Below are positions 27,424 through 37,356 of a stretch of 64,000 nucleotides of DNA, in pieces. The translations under genes were made by a program, and so were the position numbers. The notes below the pieces were generated by a model that did no database searches, was not told the origin of the DNA, and saw only the letters and a list, made by a program, of their open reading frames with translations. The first letter of the stretch is position 1. The number at the start of each line of letters is the position of its first letter. Source of the DNA: an uncultured Lachnospiraceae bacterium (GTDB lineage: Bacteria; Bacillota; Clostridia; Lachnospirales; Lachnospiraceae); assembly GCA_946546945.1 (NCBI GenBank), contig CAMNOU010000001.1, positions 1 through 64,000 of the forward strand, in the 5' to 3' direction.

Positions 27424-27807
27424 TTACTCTATGGAATCTACCCAATATCCATGTATATTGTCAAGTGCTTCCTGATAAGCCTTGTAGTATAATACGGTTC
27501 TTGTGATGGCAGATGTGCTGATTGCCATCGCAATAATAACGATACAGATGACTAGTGTCCGCAAAAGTTTTGTGCGCTTTATGCGTGTAATAATATCCTC
27601 CGTATCCATGATAGAATAATATTCTCTGACAACATCTTCAGGCCTGTCAAAATTTTCATATAGATTTTCCGGGGATTCTACCTGATTGTCTTCGCAATAA
27701 TCTTTCACCTGAACAGCCATTTTATTGAGATAATCTTTTTCCGGTTTGTCCATCAACGGGAATAGCATTTTGATCTGTTCTGTGTATTGTTGGTAAACGG
27801 GTTTCAT
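27424..27807 (-). CDS. Small single-TM protein cotranscribed with a PadR regulator
   Basis: Soluble helical N-terminus then a TM segment (LLRTLVICIVIIAMAISTSAI); immediately downstream of PadR. Confidence 0.7.
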   Translation of the reverse strand: MKPVYQQYTEQIKMLFPLMDKPEKDYLNKMAVQVKDYCEDNQVESPENLYENFDRPEDVVREYYSIMDTEDIITRIKRTKLLRTLVICIVIIAMAISTSAITRTVLYYKAYQEALDNIHGYWVDSIE

Positions 27808-27808
27808 C

Positions 27809-28168
27809 TTAAAGCTCCTCCTCTACACCTGACAGTTTCTTAAGCACAAGATTAGTTCCTTTCATGGTATTCCTATATGTTTCGTATAGCTCATTTAAAT
27901 ATTGCTTCCCTTTTTCCTCCAGATGATAATAAACTCTTGTCCTCTTTTTTCCCGCTTGCCGAGTATATTCGCTGATATATCCATTGCTACCTAATTTATA
28001 AATGGCGGTATAGACAGTATTGTTTGATAAGTTTAAGAATCCATCTGATAATAGGTTTATTTGTTTTGCAATGTCATATACATGAGCATCTTCTTTTTGT
28101 AAAACGGACAGAATCAGCAAGTCTGTATTTCCCGTAATAAATATATTTTTGACTGCCATAATGTGCAA
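27809..28168 (-). CDS. PadR family transcriptional regulator
   Basis: LILSVLQKEDAHVYDIAKQI...LSNNTVYTAIYKLGSNGYISEYTRQAGKKRTRVYYHLEEKGKQYL. Confidence 0.88.
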   Translation of the reverse strand: MHIMAVKNIFITGNTDLLILSVLQKEDAHVYDIAKQINLLSDGFLNLSNNTVYTAIYKLGSNGYISEYTRQAGKKRTRVYYHLEEKGKQYLNELYETYRNTMKGTNLVLKKLSGVEEEL

Positions 28169-28687
28169 CCTTAAATTGGAAAGAATGAGTGGTTTTGATA
28201 AACATAATAATACAATATTTGAGAGAGGATATTGGTTTATAATAAAAATAATTGTTTGTCAATAGTTGATAGTAAAAAATATAGTTGACAAAAATATTTG
28301 CATATAGTAATTTATTATAAGAAAGAATATTTTTTTAGTTGTTGATAATTAGACTATGTTAGTGAACTCATGGTTAGAAAACATTGTTCCTGATAAGAAA
28401 ACAGGCTTAAACACAAGCCTTCGGCCAGGGATACATGAATTATACACAGGAGGTGAATCCGTTGTTTCGTTTCTATCTATATAGCGATATATAACATGTG
28501 TTTGATTCTAATACAGAAGGCAATATTTGGAGAACATCAATATTAGACAAAATAAAAAGAGAATGAAGCTACATACAGTGGGATTTTATGATATAAGATT
28601 CTATTATGTGCAGCATGGATGATTTCACGCTTAGAAATGATGAAAAATATAAACACCTTACTATGTAAAGTTATAAGGAGAACAGCT

Positions 28688-29071
28688 ATGAAAAAACGAA
28701 TGATTTCAATTATTTTTTCAGCAACACTGGTATTAAGTTCTGTACTAGCAGTTAACGCCGCAACATCTGCTAGTGTTACTTTAAAAAAGAATCAATATTC
28801 TGCAACGTCACCTGTTGTAGGAGATTCTGCAAGTGTATCGGTATATGCTAGCAATAAAAACACTTCAGCTCATAATGTAAAGGCTTCTACTTATGCAGCG
28901 GCTGCAGGTTCTCAGTTTTATCAAGCAGATGCTGTAACAATGGGCCCGGGAACAACGATGCGAACAAAGGTAGTTAAGGGTCCATCGTCATCATCATCCT
29001 ATTATCTTTATCTGAATCCCACCGCTGCTTTTAAAAACTGTGAAGCAAATGGAACAATAAGATGTAAATAG
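28688..29071 (+). CDS. Small secreted protein of unknown function
   Basis: Signal peptide MKKRMISIIFSATLVLSSVLAVNAA; mature Ser/Thr/Ala-rich chain of about 100 aa; SD AAGGAG upstream. Confidence 0.75.
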   Translation: MKKRMISIIFSATLVLSSVLAVNAATSASVTLKKNQYSATSPVVGDSASVSVYASNKNTSAHNVKASTYAAAAGSQFYQADAVTMGPGTTMRTKVVKGPSSSSSYYLYLNPTAAFKNCEANGTIRCK

Positions 29072-29202
29072 TAATTGAGATGCCACATTTATATTGAATG
29101 ATGATGTGTTGATTTAGTAAAGTAACACGTCCTTTTCCATAGATATATTTTTTAATATTATAAAATTATGATAAACCAATAAAATCAATACGGAGGACTG
29201 CC

Positions 29203-31254
29203 ATGAGATTACTGTATTATGAGCTGAAGGATAAAGCAGACAGAAAATACATCTTTCCTGTATATCTGCTGATGCTCATCATACTGGTTGTTTATCATGC
29301 GCGTCAGTATCATTCGGAGCCGGCCGTTTATCTTCAGAGTTTTCAGGGGATGCAAAAGTCGGCTCTTTTTCTCCTTGTGTGCATGACTTTTCTTGCCTAT
29401 GAAATTTTCTGCGATTTCCAGAAACGGGAGTGGCGCGAGATTTTACGTTTCAAATCAAATGGAATATTAAAAACTGTTCTGGTAAAAAATGTTCTTCTTG
29501 TTTTACTTGTTGTTATTGCATTTTTGAGTATTCTGTTCATAGAATACCTGAAGCTGATGCGGGGAAATATGGGCAATGATTTTCCGTTTTGGGATAATAT
29601 GCGGCGGGTCCTGGTGCTCAATGATCTGGTGCTTCCGCTCGTCGGAACGATGATCGGGGAGACAGCGGCCCTGGTATCCCGGAAAAGATGGAGTGGGTAT
29701 ATCGGGATTCTGGTCATTCTCCTTTTGGTAAGCGGGTTGTTTGAACGAATGAATACGGCTCTTTATATGACGGTCGGTATCAATCTCGACCTGGTTTTTC
29801 GTTTCTTCCAGTTTGAGCAGCCAAACAGCCGCTGGGTAGTGGACGACCTATATCTTGTTCCCGCTGAGGATTATCGGTTTTTCCTGTTTGGAACCTGGAT
29901 TGCCGGCTGCCTCGGAATCATTTCCTTTGTGTCTTTAAAGAAAAAATCAATTCAGGTTTCCGTGTTCTCCGCTTTTGCACTGTTAAGTGTCTTTTGGGGG
30001 ATCCGGACTGCACATCCCGGAAATATTGTTAACTATAATATGAATGTCGGATCCGCTGCAGCGAAACAGACAGAATTTGAGAATGATTTGCCGGAAGAAG
30101 AAAGAAAAGCAGACTTTACAGTCGAAAAATACAGCATGGATCTGCAGATTGAGGATGAATTGGAAGCGGATGTTGTGATGGAGCTGGGAACACAGAATCT
30201 GCATAAATGGCGCTTCACCCTGTACCGCGGGTATCAGATTACGGAAATTACCGATGAAAATGAAAACAGTCTTACTTATGACCGGGAGAATGATTATATA
30301 ACCGTTTATTCGTCAGAGAAGATCAGGGAAATACATATGCGATATCACGGTTATCAACAGTCCTTTTACAGTAATCGTTTCGGAGTGATGCTTCCGGGGT
30401 ATTTCCCCTATTATCCCCAGCCGGGATTCCGGAAGGTGTTCCGGAATGAAACCGTTCAGACTTACCTGTATTACGGATTCAATACAGAAACAGAATCTTT
30501 GCAGGAAGCAGACTATGAAGTGAGAGTCAGCTGCAATGGAGGTGCGGTTTCGAACCTGGAAAAGAAAAATAATGTTTTTTTTGGGAAAACAGCTGCCCCT
30601 ACAATTATGGGAGGCTTTGTCTCAGAAGATTTCCGGGAGGATGGCCATTATATTTTCCCGGAAATGGTTGATTTGTCCGAAGTTTCCATGAAGATTCTTA
30701 AAAGAGATCTGCGGAAATACTGTGAGGTACTGGGATTGGATCCGGCTCCCTTCGACAGCCTGAAGCACGTGATAACGGTTCCCTCTTCAGTATATATCGG
30801 GAACTCCTGGGGAAAGCATGTGATCGTCGGGGACTGCCTGTTCCTTGGGACGGATGATGTTGGCGATGCAGATTTGAATGGACTGTCACAGGAAATCGTA
30901 AAACAATATATGAATGTGGTTGGTGAAAGGGATGTTTTATTAAATGTGCTGTTTTCCTATTTGGGTGATGACATGTATTTACGCGACTTGAAGCCCATGG
31001 ATAAGGAACAGTTTTTCTCCGTCGTGTATGATGAAAATGATGTGAGTTCGGAGGATTATTGGGAAATGATTAGCGAGATGGTTCCGGACAGGATGTTTCT
31101 GACTTTAATGAGTGAGTATGAAAGCAGAGAGGAGTATGTGGTCCAAAGAACAGTACAGTATCTGATGGAGCCGGATTCCTCAGAAAATTCAGCTGAGTTC
31201 ATGCAAAATTTATATAATGAGCTGGAGGAGCAAAATGGACTTAAGAGTGAATGA
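29203..31254 (+). CDS. ABC transporter-associated multi-TM membrane protein with large C-terminal extracytoplasmic region
   Basis: Six or so N-terminal TM segments followed by about 400 aa of soluble sequence; overlaps an ABC ATPase gene. Confidence 0.7.
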   Translation: MRLLYYELKDKADRKYIFPVYLLMLIILVVYHARQYHSEPAVYLQSFQGMQKSALFLLVCMTFLAYEIFCDFQKREWREILRFKSNGILKTVLVKNVLLVLLVVIAFLSILFIEYLKLMRGNMGNDFPFWDNMRRVLVLNDLVLPLVGTMIGETAALVSRKRWSGYIGILVILLLVSGLFERMNTALYMTVGINLDLVFRFFQFEQPNSRWVVDDLYLVPAEDYRFFLFGTWIAGCLGIISFVSLKKKSIQVSVFSAFALLSVFWGIRTAHPGNIVNYNMNVGSAAAKQTEFENDLPEEERKADFTVEKYSMDLQIEDELEADVVMELGTQNLHKWRFTLYRGYQITEITDENENSLTYDRENDYITVYSSEKIREIHMRYHGYQQSFYSNRFGVMLPGYFPYYPQPGFRKVFRNETVQTYLYYGFNTETESLQEADYEVRVSCNGGAVSNLEKKNNVFFGKTAAPTIMGGFVSEDFREDGHYIFPEMVDLSEVSMKILKRDLRKYCEVLGLDPAPFDSLKHVITVPSSVYIGNSWGKHVIVGDCLFLGTDDVGDADLNGLSQEIVKQYMNVVGERDVLLNVLFSYLGDDMYLRDLKPMDKEQFFSVVYDENDVSSEDYWEMISEMVPDRMFLTLMSEYESREEYVVQRTVQYLMEPDSSENSAEFMQNLYNELEEQNGLKSE

Positions 31255-31978
31255 TGTATCTGTTTCTTTCAGGAAAAAGAAGGTCCTGAGCAATATCTGC
31301 TTTTCTGTAAGCCCCGGCATTTATGGCATCGTGGGGGAAAACGGAGCGGGAAAGACAACCTTATTCCGTTCAATTCTGGGGCTGCAGACATATTCCGGAA
31401 CGATTGAAAAAAATGGTATTTTTCATGTGGGATATGTTCCACAGAAGTTTGACAGTCTGCCGGGACTGAGCCTGGAAGATACCCTGCAGTATTTTGGGTG
31501 TTTACAGGGAATTCCCAAAAATGAGAGAAAAAGCATGGCGGAAGCCTTGCTGGAAAAGGTAAATCTGTCAGAGGAAAAAAACAAAAAGGTTCGTGAATTA
31601 TCAGGAGGCATGCTTCGCAGACTGGGGATTGCGCAGGCACTGATCGGGGATCCTCAGCTATTGATCATGGATGAGCCCACTGTGGGATTGGATCCGGCGG
31701 AGCGGATCCGGTTCCGGAACATACTGAAAAAAATCCGGGAAGAGAGAATTATTTTAATTTCTTCGCATGAGATAAAAGAACTGGAGCATTTCTGCGACCT
31801 GTTTATCTTCTTGCATCAGGGCAGGATTGCTGCAATGGATTCGGCAAAGCACCTGCAGGAACACTTCGGTATCTCGGATATGGAAGAAATTTATTTTAAT
31901 GTAATAGGAGGCATGCTTCATGGAGAGGGAGAGGCTCCTGCAGCTTCGGATCTGGGGATGGCAGACAAAAAATCATAA
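31235..31978 (+). CDS. ABC transporter ATP-binding protein
   Basis: GENGAGKTT, LSGGMLRRLGIAQAL, LLIMDEPTVGLDP. Confidence 0.95.
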   Translation: MDLRVNDVSVSFRKKKVLSNICFSVSPGIYGIVGENGAGKTTLFRSILGLQTYSGTIEKNGIFHVGYVPQKFDSLPGLSLEDTLQYFGCLQGIPKNERKSMAEALLEKVNLSEEKNKKVRELSGGMLRRLGIAQALIGDPQLLIMDEPTVGLDPAERIRFRNILKKIREERIILISSHEIKELEHFCDLFIFLHQGRIAAMDSAKHLQEHFGISDMEEIYFNVIGGMLHGEGEAPAASDLGMADKKS

Positions 31979-32597
31979 AAAGATTTATATGGGGATGGCA
32001 ATTCTCTGCCTGGTTGTGCTGCCTGGCATCGGATTTTTATTTTCCCTGAAAACCCTGCCGGATGACTGCCGGATCGTCTATGGATATTTTTTTTACATTG
32101 TGCAGACTCTTGTTTTCGGTATTGGATGTATACCGGTTTTGATGACCATGCATATGATCTGCCACATGGAAGTTGGTGACTGTATTGTTCTGTCGCCGGA
32201 ATGGAATCAGAGGAAACAGTGCTTGATCAGTTTTGCTTTTTCAGCAGTTTTATTTTTTATACTGATGACAGGACTGGCGGCCGAATTCAGGAAAGGGGTT
32301 TCGGCTGCATCCGTTTTTAAGGATGCGGCAAGTCTGATTGTGGTGCTGTGGGTCTTGGTTTCTGTCTGCATGGCACTGTCTTTTTTCTTCCGAAATGTCT
32401 ATCTTGCACTTATTCTTGTCGAATTGTATGGAGTGCTGTTCTGCAATATGGCGGTTCACCCGAACGCGGTCTGGAATCTTTTTTCTATAACAGGGGAACA
32501 GGGGATTCTGTGGATCATACGGGTTGTCCTGTATCTGGCATTTGGCTTTCTGATCCAGGAAATCTTGACGAATGCATCAGATAAGCGTATCCTGTAA
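31920..32597 (+). CDS. Membrane protein (likely ABC-2 type permease partner)
   Basis: Multiple hydrophobic segments; overlaps the ATPase gene. Confidence 0.65.
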   Translation: MERERLLQLRIWGWQTKNHKKIYMGMAILCLVVLPGIGFLFSLKTLPDDCRIVYGYFFYIVQTLVFGIGCIPVLMTMHMICHMEVGDCIVLSPEWNQRKQCLISFAFSAVLFFILMTGLAAEFRKGVSAASVFKDAASLIVVLWVLVSVCMALSFFFRNVYLALILVELYGVLFCNMAVHPNAVWNLFSITGEQGILWIIRVVLYLAFGFLIQEILTNASDKRIL

Positions 32598-32616
32598 AAC
32601 CAGAGAAAGGATAATC

Positions 32617-32643
32617 ATCAAGTACGTCACCGGCGTACTTGAT
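32617..32643. repeat. Hairpin C-like module downstream of the ABC genes
   Basis: ATCAAGTACGTCACCGGCGTACTTGAT. Confidence 0.55.
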
Positions 32644-32667
32644 TTGTGAGTTTTAACAGGGAAAAAG

Positions 32668-33393
32668 ATGGAACAGAATGAACAAAAAAGAAACGGATAT
32701 CTGGAATGTGAGAAGCGCTGGGTCTATATCCTTCTGATTATGTCGGCGGGGTATCTGGGCGCTTTTACGTATAATCTGCGCGGCGGTGTTTTCTGTAATG
32801 CCCAGACGGGGAACCTGCTTTTGATGGCGATTGCCCTCGGCAAGACCAACTGGATGCAGGCAATTTATTATCTGATTCCGCTGTGTGCATACATCGCGGG
32901 GGCCGTGATATCGGAATGGCTGCCGGAAAAGGTTAACCGGCTGCATATGCTCAGATGGGATACAATACTGATTTCGGTGGAAATCGCCGCAATCTTTCTC
33001 CTCGGCCTTTTGCCCGAGAGCGCTCCTTTCCAGATCGCGCAGGTAACGATCAATTTTATATGTTCCATGCAGTATAACACATTTCGCCAGGCACAGCACG
33101 TTCCCATGGCGACAACGTTCTGCACGAATCATGTGCGCCAGATCGGAATTCATCTTGTAAAGTGGCGGTCAGACAGGACGGACACTGCAAGCCGGAACCG
33201 GATATTCATCCATGTGTCCATGCTGGCAGCCTTTGTTGCCGGGGGCATCGCCTCCACCGCCATTGGGAAAGTATTGTATGGAAAATCCGTCTGGGGAGCC
33301 TGCGTGCTGCTGGGAATCATCCTGATCGCCCTGATTCATGCGGATCTGACGACAGAGAAGAATCAGATGGACCGGAAACCGGCAGGGCATTAA
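32668..33393 (+). CDS. DUF1275 / YoaK family membrane protein
   Basis: GYLGAFTYNLRGGVFCNAQTGNLLLMAIALG and NTFRQAQHVPMATTFCTNHVRQIG are DUF1275-like. Confidence 0.85.
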   Translation: MEQNEQKRNGYLECEKRWVYILLIMSAGYLGAFTYNLRGGVFCNAQTGNLLLMAIALGKTNWMQAIYYLIPLCAYIAGAVISEWLPEKVNRLHMLRWDTILISVEIAAIFLLGLLPESAPFQIAQVTINFICSMQYNTFRQAQHVPMATTFCTNHVRQIGIHLVKWRSDRTDTASRNRIFIHVSMLAAFVAGGIASTAIGKVLYGKSVWGACVLLGIILIALIHADLTTEKNQMDRKPAGH

Positions 33394-33411
33394 AATGGAA
33401 AGAGGCCGTTT

Positions 33412-35796
33412 ATGTACAGATATATGAATCTTGAGGTGACAAGAAGTTATGGCAGCGGCTGGCAGTTTCATCCGGAACTGGAGGTTTTGTTTGTCATAGA
33501 GGGGGATGTCTGCGTGAAGATGAATGACGCAGAGTATTTTCTTCAGCGTGAGGATGTCATTGCGATTAACTGCGGAGTCCCGCATGAGGTCACGCACGAA
33601 CAGGATGCGATTCTTTGTATTGCAAAATATGATTATGAGCTTCTGGTTGATGTGCTGGAAAACAGAGAAGGAATTTTTCTGTGCAGCAGCGCTTCTGATG
33701 GCAGAGGGGATTACCGGAAAGTCCGGGAGGATTTTCATGAGCTGATTTATCAGTATATCCGCCGTCAGAATAAGACGGTCTGTCTGCAGAACAGCCTGAT
33801 GTTCCGGCTTCTGGATCATTTGATCGGGGAGTTTCTGGTATCCGATACCATTACGGCGGCGAAGGAAAATGAGGATGACAGAAGACTTCGGAATATTTAT
33901 CAGTATGTCAGTGAAAATTACAGATCGGGAATCAGCCTGACACAGCTGGCAGAATCACTGTTTGTATCGGCTTCGACTCTTTCCCGTTTTTTCAAAAAGC
34001 AGACGGGCATGTATTTTGTGGATTATGTCAATCAGATGAAGTGCCGGTATGCGGCCCGGAACCTGCTGTATACAAAGATGAATATTACAAAACTGGCCGT
34101 CGACTGCGGGTTTTCCAATCCTTCTGCACTCAATAAGGTGTTCCGCGAAGTATACGGGATGACGCCTACGGAATACAGGAATTTAAAACGCGGTACAGAC
34201 GAGAGGAAGGAGATGGATGCAAAGCTGCGGCTGGAGCTGAAACAGAAGGAAAAAGATCTGAATCCCTCTTTTCAGAAACCGTATTCGTCGCACATCAGTG
34301 TGGATGTGACGCAGACCGAACCATATGAAAAATGCTGGGGGCGCGCCATTAACATGGGCTCGGTATACAGCCTGACGCTGGCGAATGTGCAAGCCCATGC
34401 ACTCTATCTGACGGAACATCTGGGATTCACGCACCTGAGACTCTGGAGTGTGTTCTCACAGAAACTGATGATCACGGACGGTGTGCAGATCGGCAATTAT
34501 AATTATGATATCCTGGACAGTGTGCTGGATTTCCTGACAGAACATCACATTCGTCCGTTCCTGGATTTCGGGATACGCCCGGATTCTGTGCTCAAGGCAG
34601 AGAACCAGCCGGTTTTCTACGGGACAGAATCTGTTGAGTTTCAGTCGAAGAGAGCTTGGGAGGCAATGTTCGAAGATTTCATCGGGCATGTGGTCAGACG
34701 TTACGGAAAAGAGGAAGTGGAAAACTGGATTTTTGAGATTTCTTTTTATGAAATTCATAAAACCTCCGGGCATTATTATCAGGGAGAAGACTATGATTCC
34801 ATGGAAGTCTTTGCGCATGCGTTTCATACGGTCAAACGTGTCTGTCCGAATGCGAAAGTCGGCGGACCGGGTGCCATAGCCAACTGGAACCGGGACTATT
34901 TCCGGGATTTTGGAGAACAAATGCAGCACAGGGGTATCCGCCCGGATTTCGTTTCGTTTCTTCTGTACCCCTATACGACCAGGATGGAGGATGGACAGGT
35001 CACACACGATCGCTCGCCCGAGAGGATGTATGAACCGGAAATGGTAAAAGAAATGCGCCGACTCATGAAACAAAGCGGCCTGGACAAAAGTCTTCTTTTT
35101 ATCACGGAGTGGAATCATACCCTTTCAAGCCGGGATTATCTGAATGACAGCTGTTTTCGGGGCGCTTATATCGTAAAGAAAATCACGGAGATGTGGAAGC
35201 AGGCCGATCTGCTCTGCCTTCGAAGCGGCTCGGACTGGATCAGCAATTATTATGATACGAAAAGCATTGCGAATGGGGCAGACGGGCTGCTGACAAAGGA
35301 CAGCATACGAAAGCCGGCTTATTTTGCGCTTCGGTTCCTGAATGAACTGGGGGATGAGCTGATTGCAAAAGGAGATCATTATATCATCACAAAAGAGAGG
35401 CAGAACTACTATATTCTGTGTTTCAACTTTAAATGGTACGGGCTTCCCTTTTTTGTCAATGAGGAGCGTGGGTATTCACCGGAAGCCCCGGAATCATTTT
35501 TTGAAGATAAGGCGGCTTTTGATCTGGAAATTATCCTGCAGTCAATGCCGGAAAATGTGCCGTATGTGATCAAGAGCAGGACGGTCAATGGGCAAAACGG
35601 AAGTCTCCTGGATGAATGGAAGAAGTTTCAATATGATAAGCGTCTGACGAAACAGGATATCAAATATATCAGAGAGAACTGTTTTGCACGGATGATGATG
35701 GAAAGGCAGATTGTCAAACAGGGAAAGCTCTCTGTCAGAAGAACATTGATGCCGCATGAAATCACTTTCATACAGATTTATGAAGATGAACTTTAA
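33412..35796 (+). CDS. AraC-family regulator fused to a GH39-like domain
   Basis: Close paralogue of 19308..21704; cupin, AraC HTH and GH39-like region with FITEWNHTLSSRDYLNDSCFRGAYIVKKI. Confidence 0.9.
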   Translation: MYRYMNLEVTRSYGSGWQFHPELEVLFVIEGDVCVKMNDAEYFLQREDVIAINCGVPHEVTHEQDAILCIAKYDYELLVDVLENREGIFLCSSASDGRGDYRKVREDFHELIYQYIRRQNKTVCLQNSLMFRLLDHLIGEFLVSDTITAAKENEDDRRLRNIYQYVSENYRSGISLTQLAESLFVSASTLSRFFKKQTGMYFVDYVNQMKCRYAARNLLYTKMNITKLAVDCGFSNPSALNKVFREVYGMTPTEYRNLKRGTDERKEMDAKLRLELKQKEKDLNPSFQKPYSSHISVDVTQTEPYEKCWGRAINMGSVYSLTLANVQAHALYLTEHLGFTHLRLWSVFSQKLMITDGVQIGNYNYDILDSVLDFLTEHHIRPFLDFGIRPDSVLKAENQPVFYGTESVEFQSKRAWEAMFEDFIGHVVRRYGKEEVENWIFEISFYEIHKTSGHYYQGEDYDSMEVFAHAFHTVKRVCPNAKVGGPGAIANWNRDYFRDFGEQMQHRGIRPDFVSFLLYPYTTRMEDGQVTHDRSPERMYEPEMVKEMRRLMKQSGLDKSLLFITEWNHTLSSRDYLNDSCFRGAYIVKKITEMWKQADLLCLRSGSDWISNYYDTKSIANGADGLLTKDSIRKPAYFALRFLNELGDELIAKGDHYIITKERQNYYILCFNFKWYGLPFFVNEERGYSPEAPESFFEDKAAFDLEIILQSMPENVPYVIKSRTVNGQNGSLLDEWKKFQYDKRLTKQDIKYIRENCFARMMMERQIVKQGKLSVRRTLMPHEITFIQIYEDEL

Positions 35797-35800
35797 CAGG

Positions 35801-35848
35801 AAGCTGCGCAACGTTTTACATAAAATGTTGCGCGGTTTCTTTTTTTAA
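35801..35848 (+). terminator. Intrinsic terminator
   Basis: GCTGCGCAACGTTTTACATAAAATGTTGCGCGGTTTCTTTTTTT. Confidence 0.8.
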
Positions 35849-35953
35849 ATATTTTTTGCAATAAACAGAAACCCACATGAAATATCGGAAAAGTGCCGAT
35901 CCCAAAAATCAGGTATTGTTTATCTCATCAAGAAGAAATGAGGAGATGAAGTT

Positions 35954-37330
35954 ATGGAAAACAAAAAGCTTGCTTCGAAAGCGGCAGTCATCTGTTACAG
36001 TTTCGGAGATATCGCGTCCCAGTTTGTGTGGACGTTCATGGGATCTTATCTGACCGTCTTTTACTCGGATGTGGTTGGGCTTGCACCGGTCGTGATCTCT
36101 ACGATCATGCTTCTTGCAAGAATATGGGATGCAATCAACGATCCGATGATGGGAGCCATTTGTGAAAGGTCAAGATCAAAGTGGGGGCGTTTCCGTCCCT
36201 GGATCGCATTTGGATGTCCGATTCTGGCTATCGTGAGTGTCCTGACATTTACGAATCCGTTTGGGGGCAGCAGTACGGCCGGAATCATGTGGGCGGCAAT
36301 CACATACGTTGCGTCCGGGATGCTGTTCACTCTGGTGAACATCCCGTATTCCTCTCTGGCCGGAGTCATGACAGAGGATGCCCAGCAGAGAAACAAAATC
36401 AATACGTCCAGAAATATCGGAATGAATCTTGGTATGATTATTGTAAATGCGCTGTCAGCCGGTCTGGCGCTGCGCTTTTCCGGGCCCGGTGTCGAGGTGG
36501 CAAACGGACATGGCTACATGATGACAGCGATTATCTATGGAGTCATCTCCATCCCGATGTTTCTGATTGTATTTTTTACAGCGAGAGAGCATGTAAAACC
36601 GGTCGCAGGAGAGCGTGCCCGTTTTTCTGTAAAAGAGACCGTTGGGAACCTGGTAAAGAATAAATATTTAATGATCATAACACTGGTCATGCTGGTTACG
36701 ATGACAGCGTTTATGGGCAGAATCGCGGTTGCGCCGTTCTATGTTATTTACTGCCTCGGATCCTTTCAGATGATTGCAGTAATCATGACCATACCATCGG
36801 TCTGCTCAATCATTGGTTCCCTGTTTGTCCCGTTTTTTGCCAGAAAATTCGGCAAGCGGAACGTCCTGGCAGTCTCAGCGGTGATTCAGGCAGTCGGACT
36901 GATGATCATGTTCCTTGCGCCGTTTGACAATCTGAAGATGGTGATTGTCGGAGATGTCATCTTCGGACTGTTCAATGTCGGATTTCCGATGTCGCTTTCC
37001 ATGGTGGCAGATTCTGTTGACTATATGGAGCTGAAGTCCGGCATCAGAACAGACGGAACAGCTTATGCGACTTATGGACTGGCCACAAAGGTCGGAAATG
37101 CGATCGGAGGATCGGTAGGAGTGCTGCTTCTGTCCGCGTTTGGCTATGTGGCAAATCAGCAGCAGTCACCGCAGACGATGACCGGCATCAACGTGGTGGT
37201 CAACTTGATTCCGGCAATTCTGTTTGTTGTCGCAGCTCTTTGCTGTCTGCTCTGGAAGATGTCCGATCAGGATGCCGATGAGATTCGCGCGAAGCTGAGA
37301 GCAAAAAGAGAAGGTAAGGAAACAGCATAG
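35954..37330 (+). CDS. GPH-family cation symporter
   Basis: Close paralogue of 21892..23253. Confidence 0.93.
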   Translation: MENKKLASKAAVICYSFGDIASQFVWTFMGSYLTVFYSDVVGLAPVVISTIMLLARIWDAINDPMMGAICERSRSKWGRFRPWIAFGCPILAIVSVLTFTNPFGGSSTAGIMWAAITYVASGMLFTLVNIPYSSLAGVMTEDAQQRNKINTSRNIGMNLGMIIVNALSAGLALRFSGPGVEVANGHGYMMTAIIYGVISIPMFLIVFFTAREHVKPVAGERARFSVKETVGNLVKNKYLMIITLVMLVTMTAFMGRIAVAPFYVIYCLGSFQMIAVIMTIPSVCSIIGSLFVPFFARKFGKRNVLAVSAVIQAVGLMIMFLAPFDNLKMVIVGDVIFGLFNVGFPMSLSMVADSVDYMELKSGIRTDGTAYATYGLATKVGNAIGGSVGVLLLSAFGYVANQQQSPQTMTGINVVVNLIPAILFVVAALCCLLWKMSDQDADEIRAKLRAKREGKETA

Positions 37331-37356
37331 ATCAGACTGGAAGCGGAGAGGATTGT

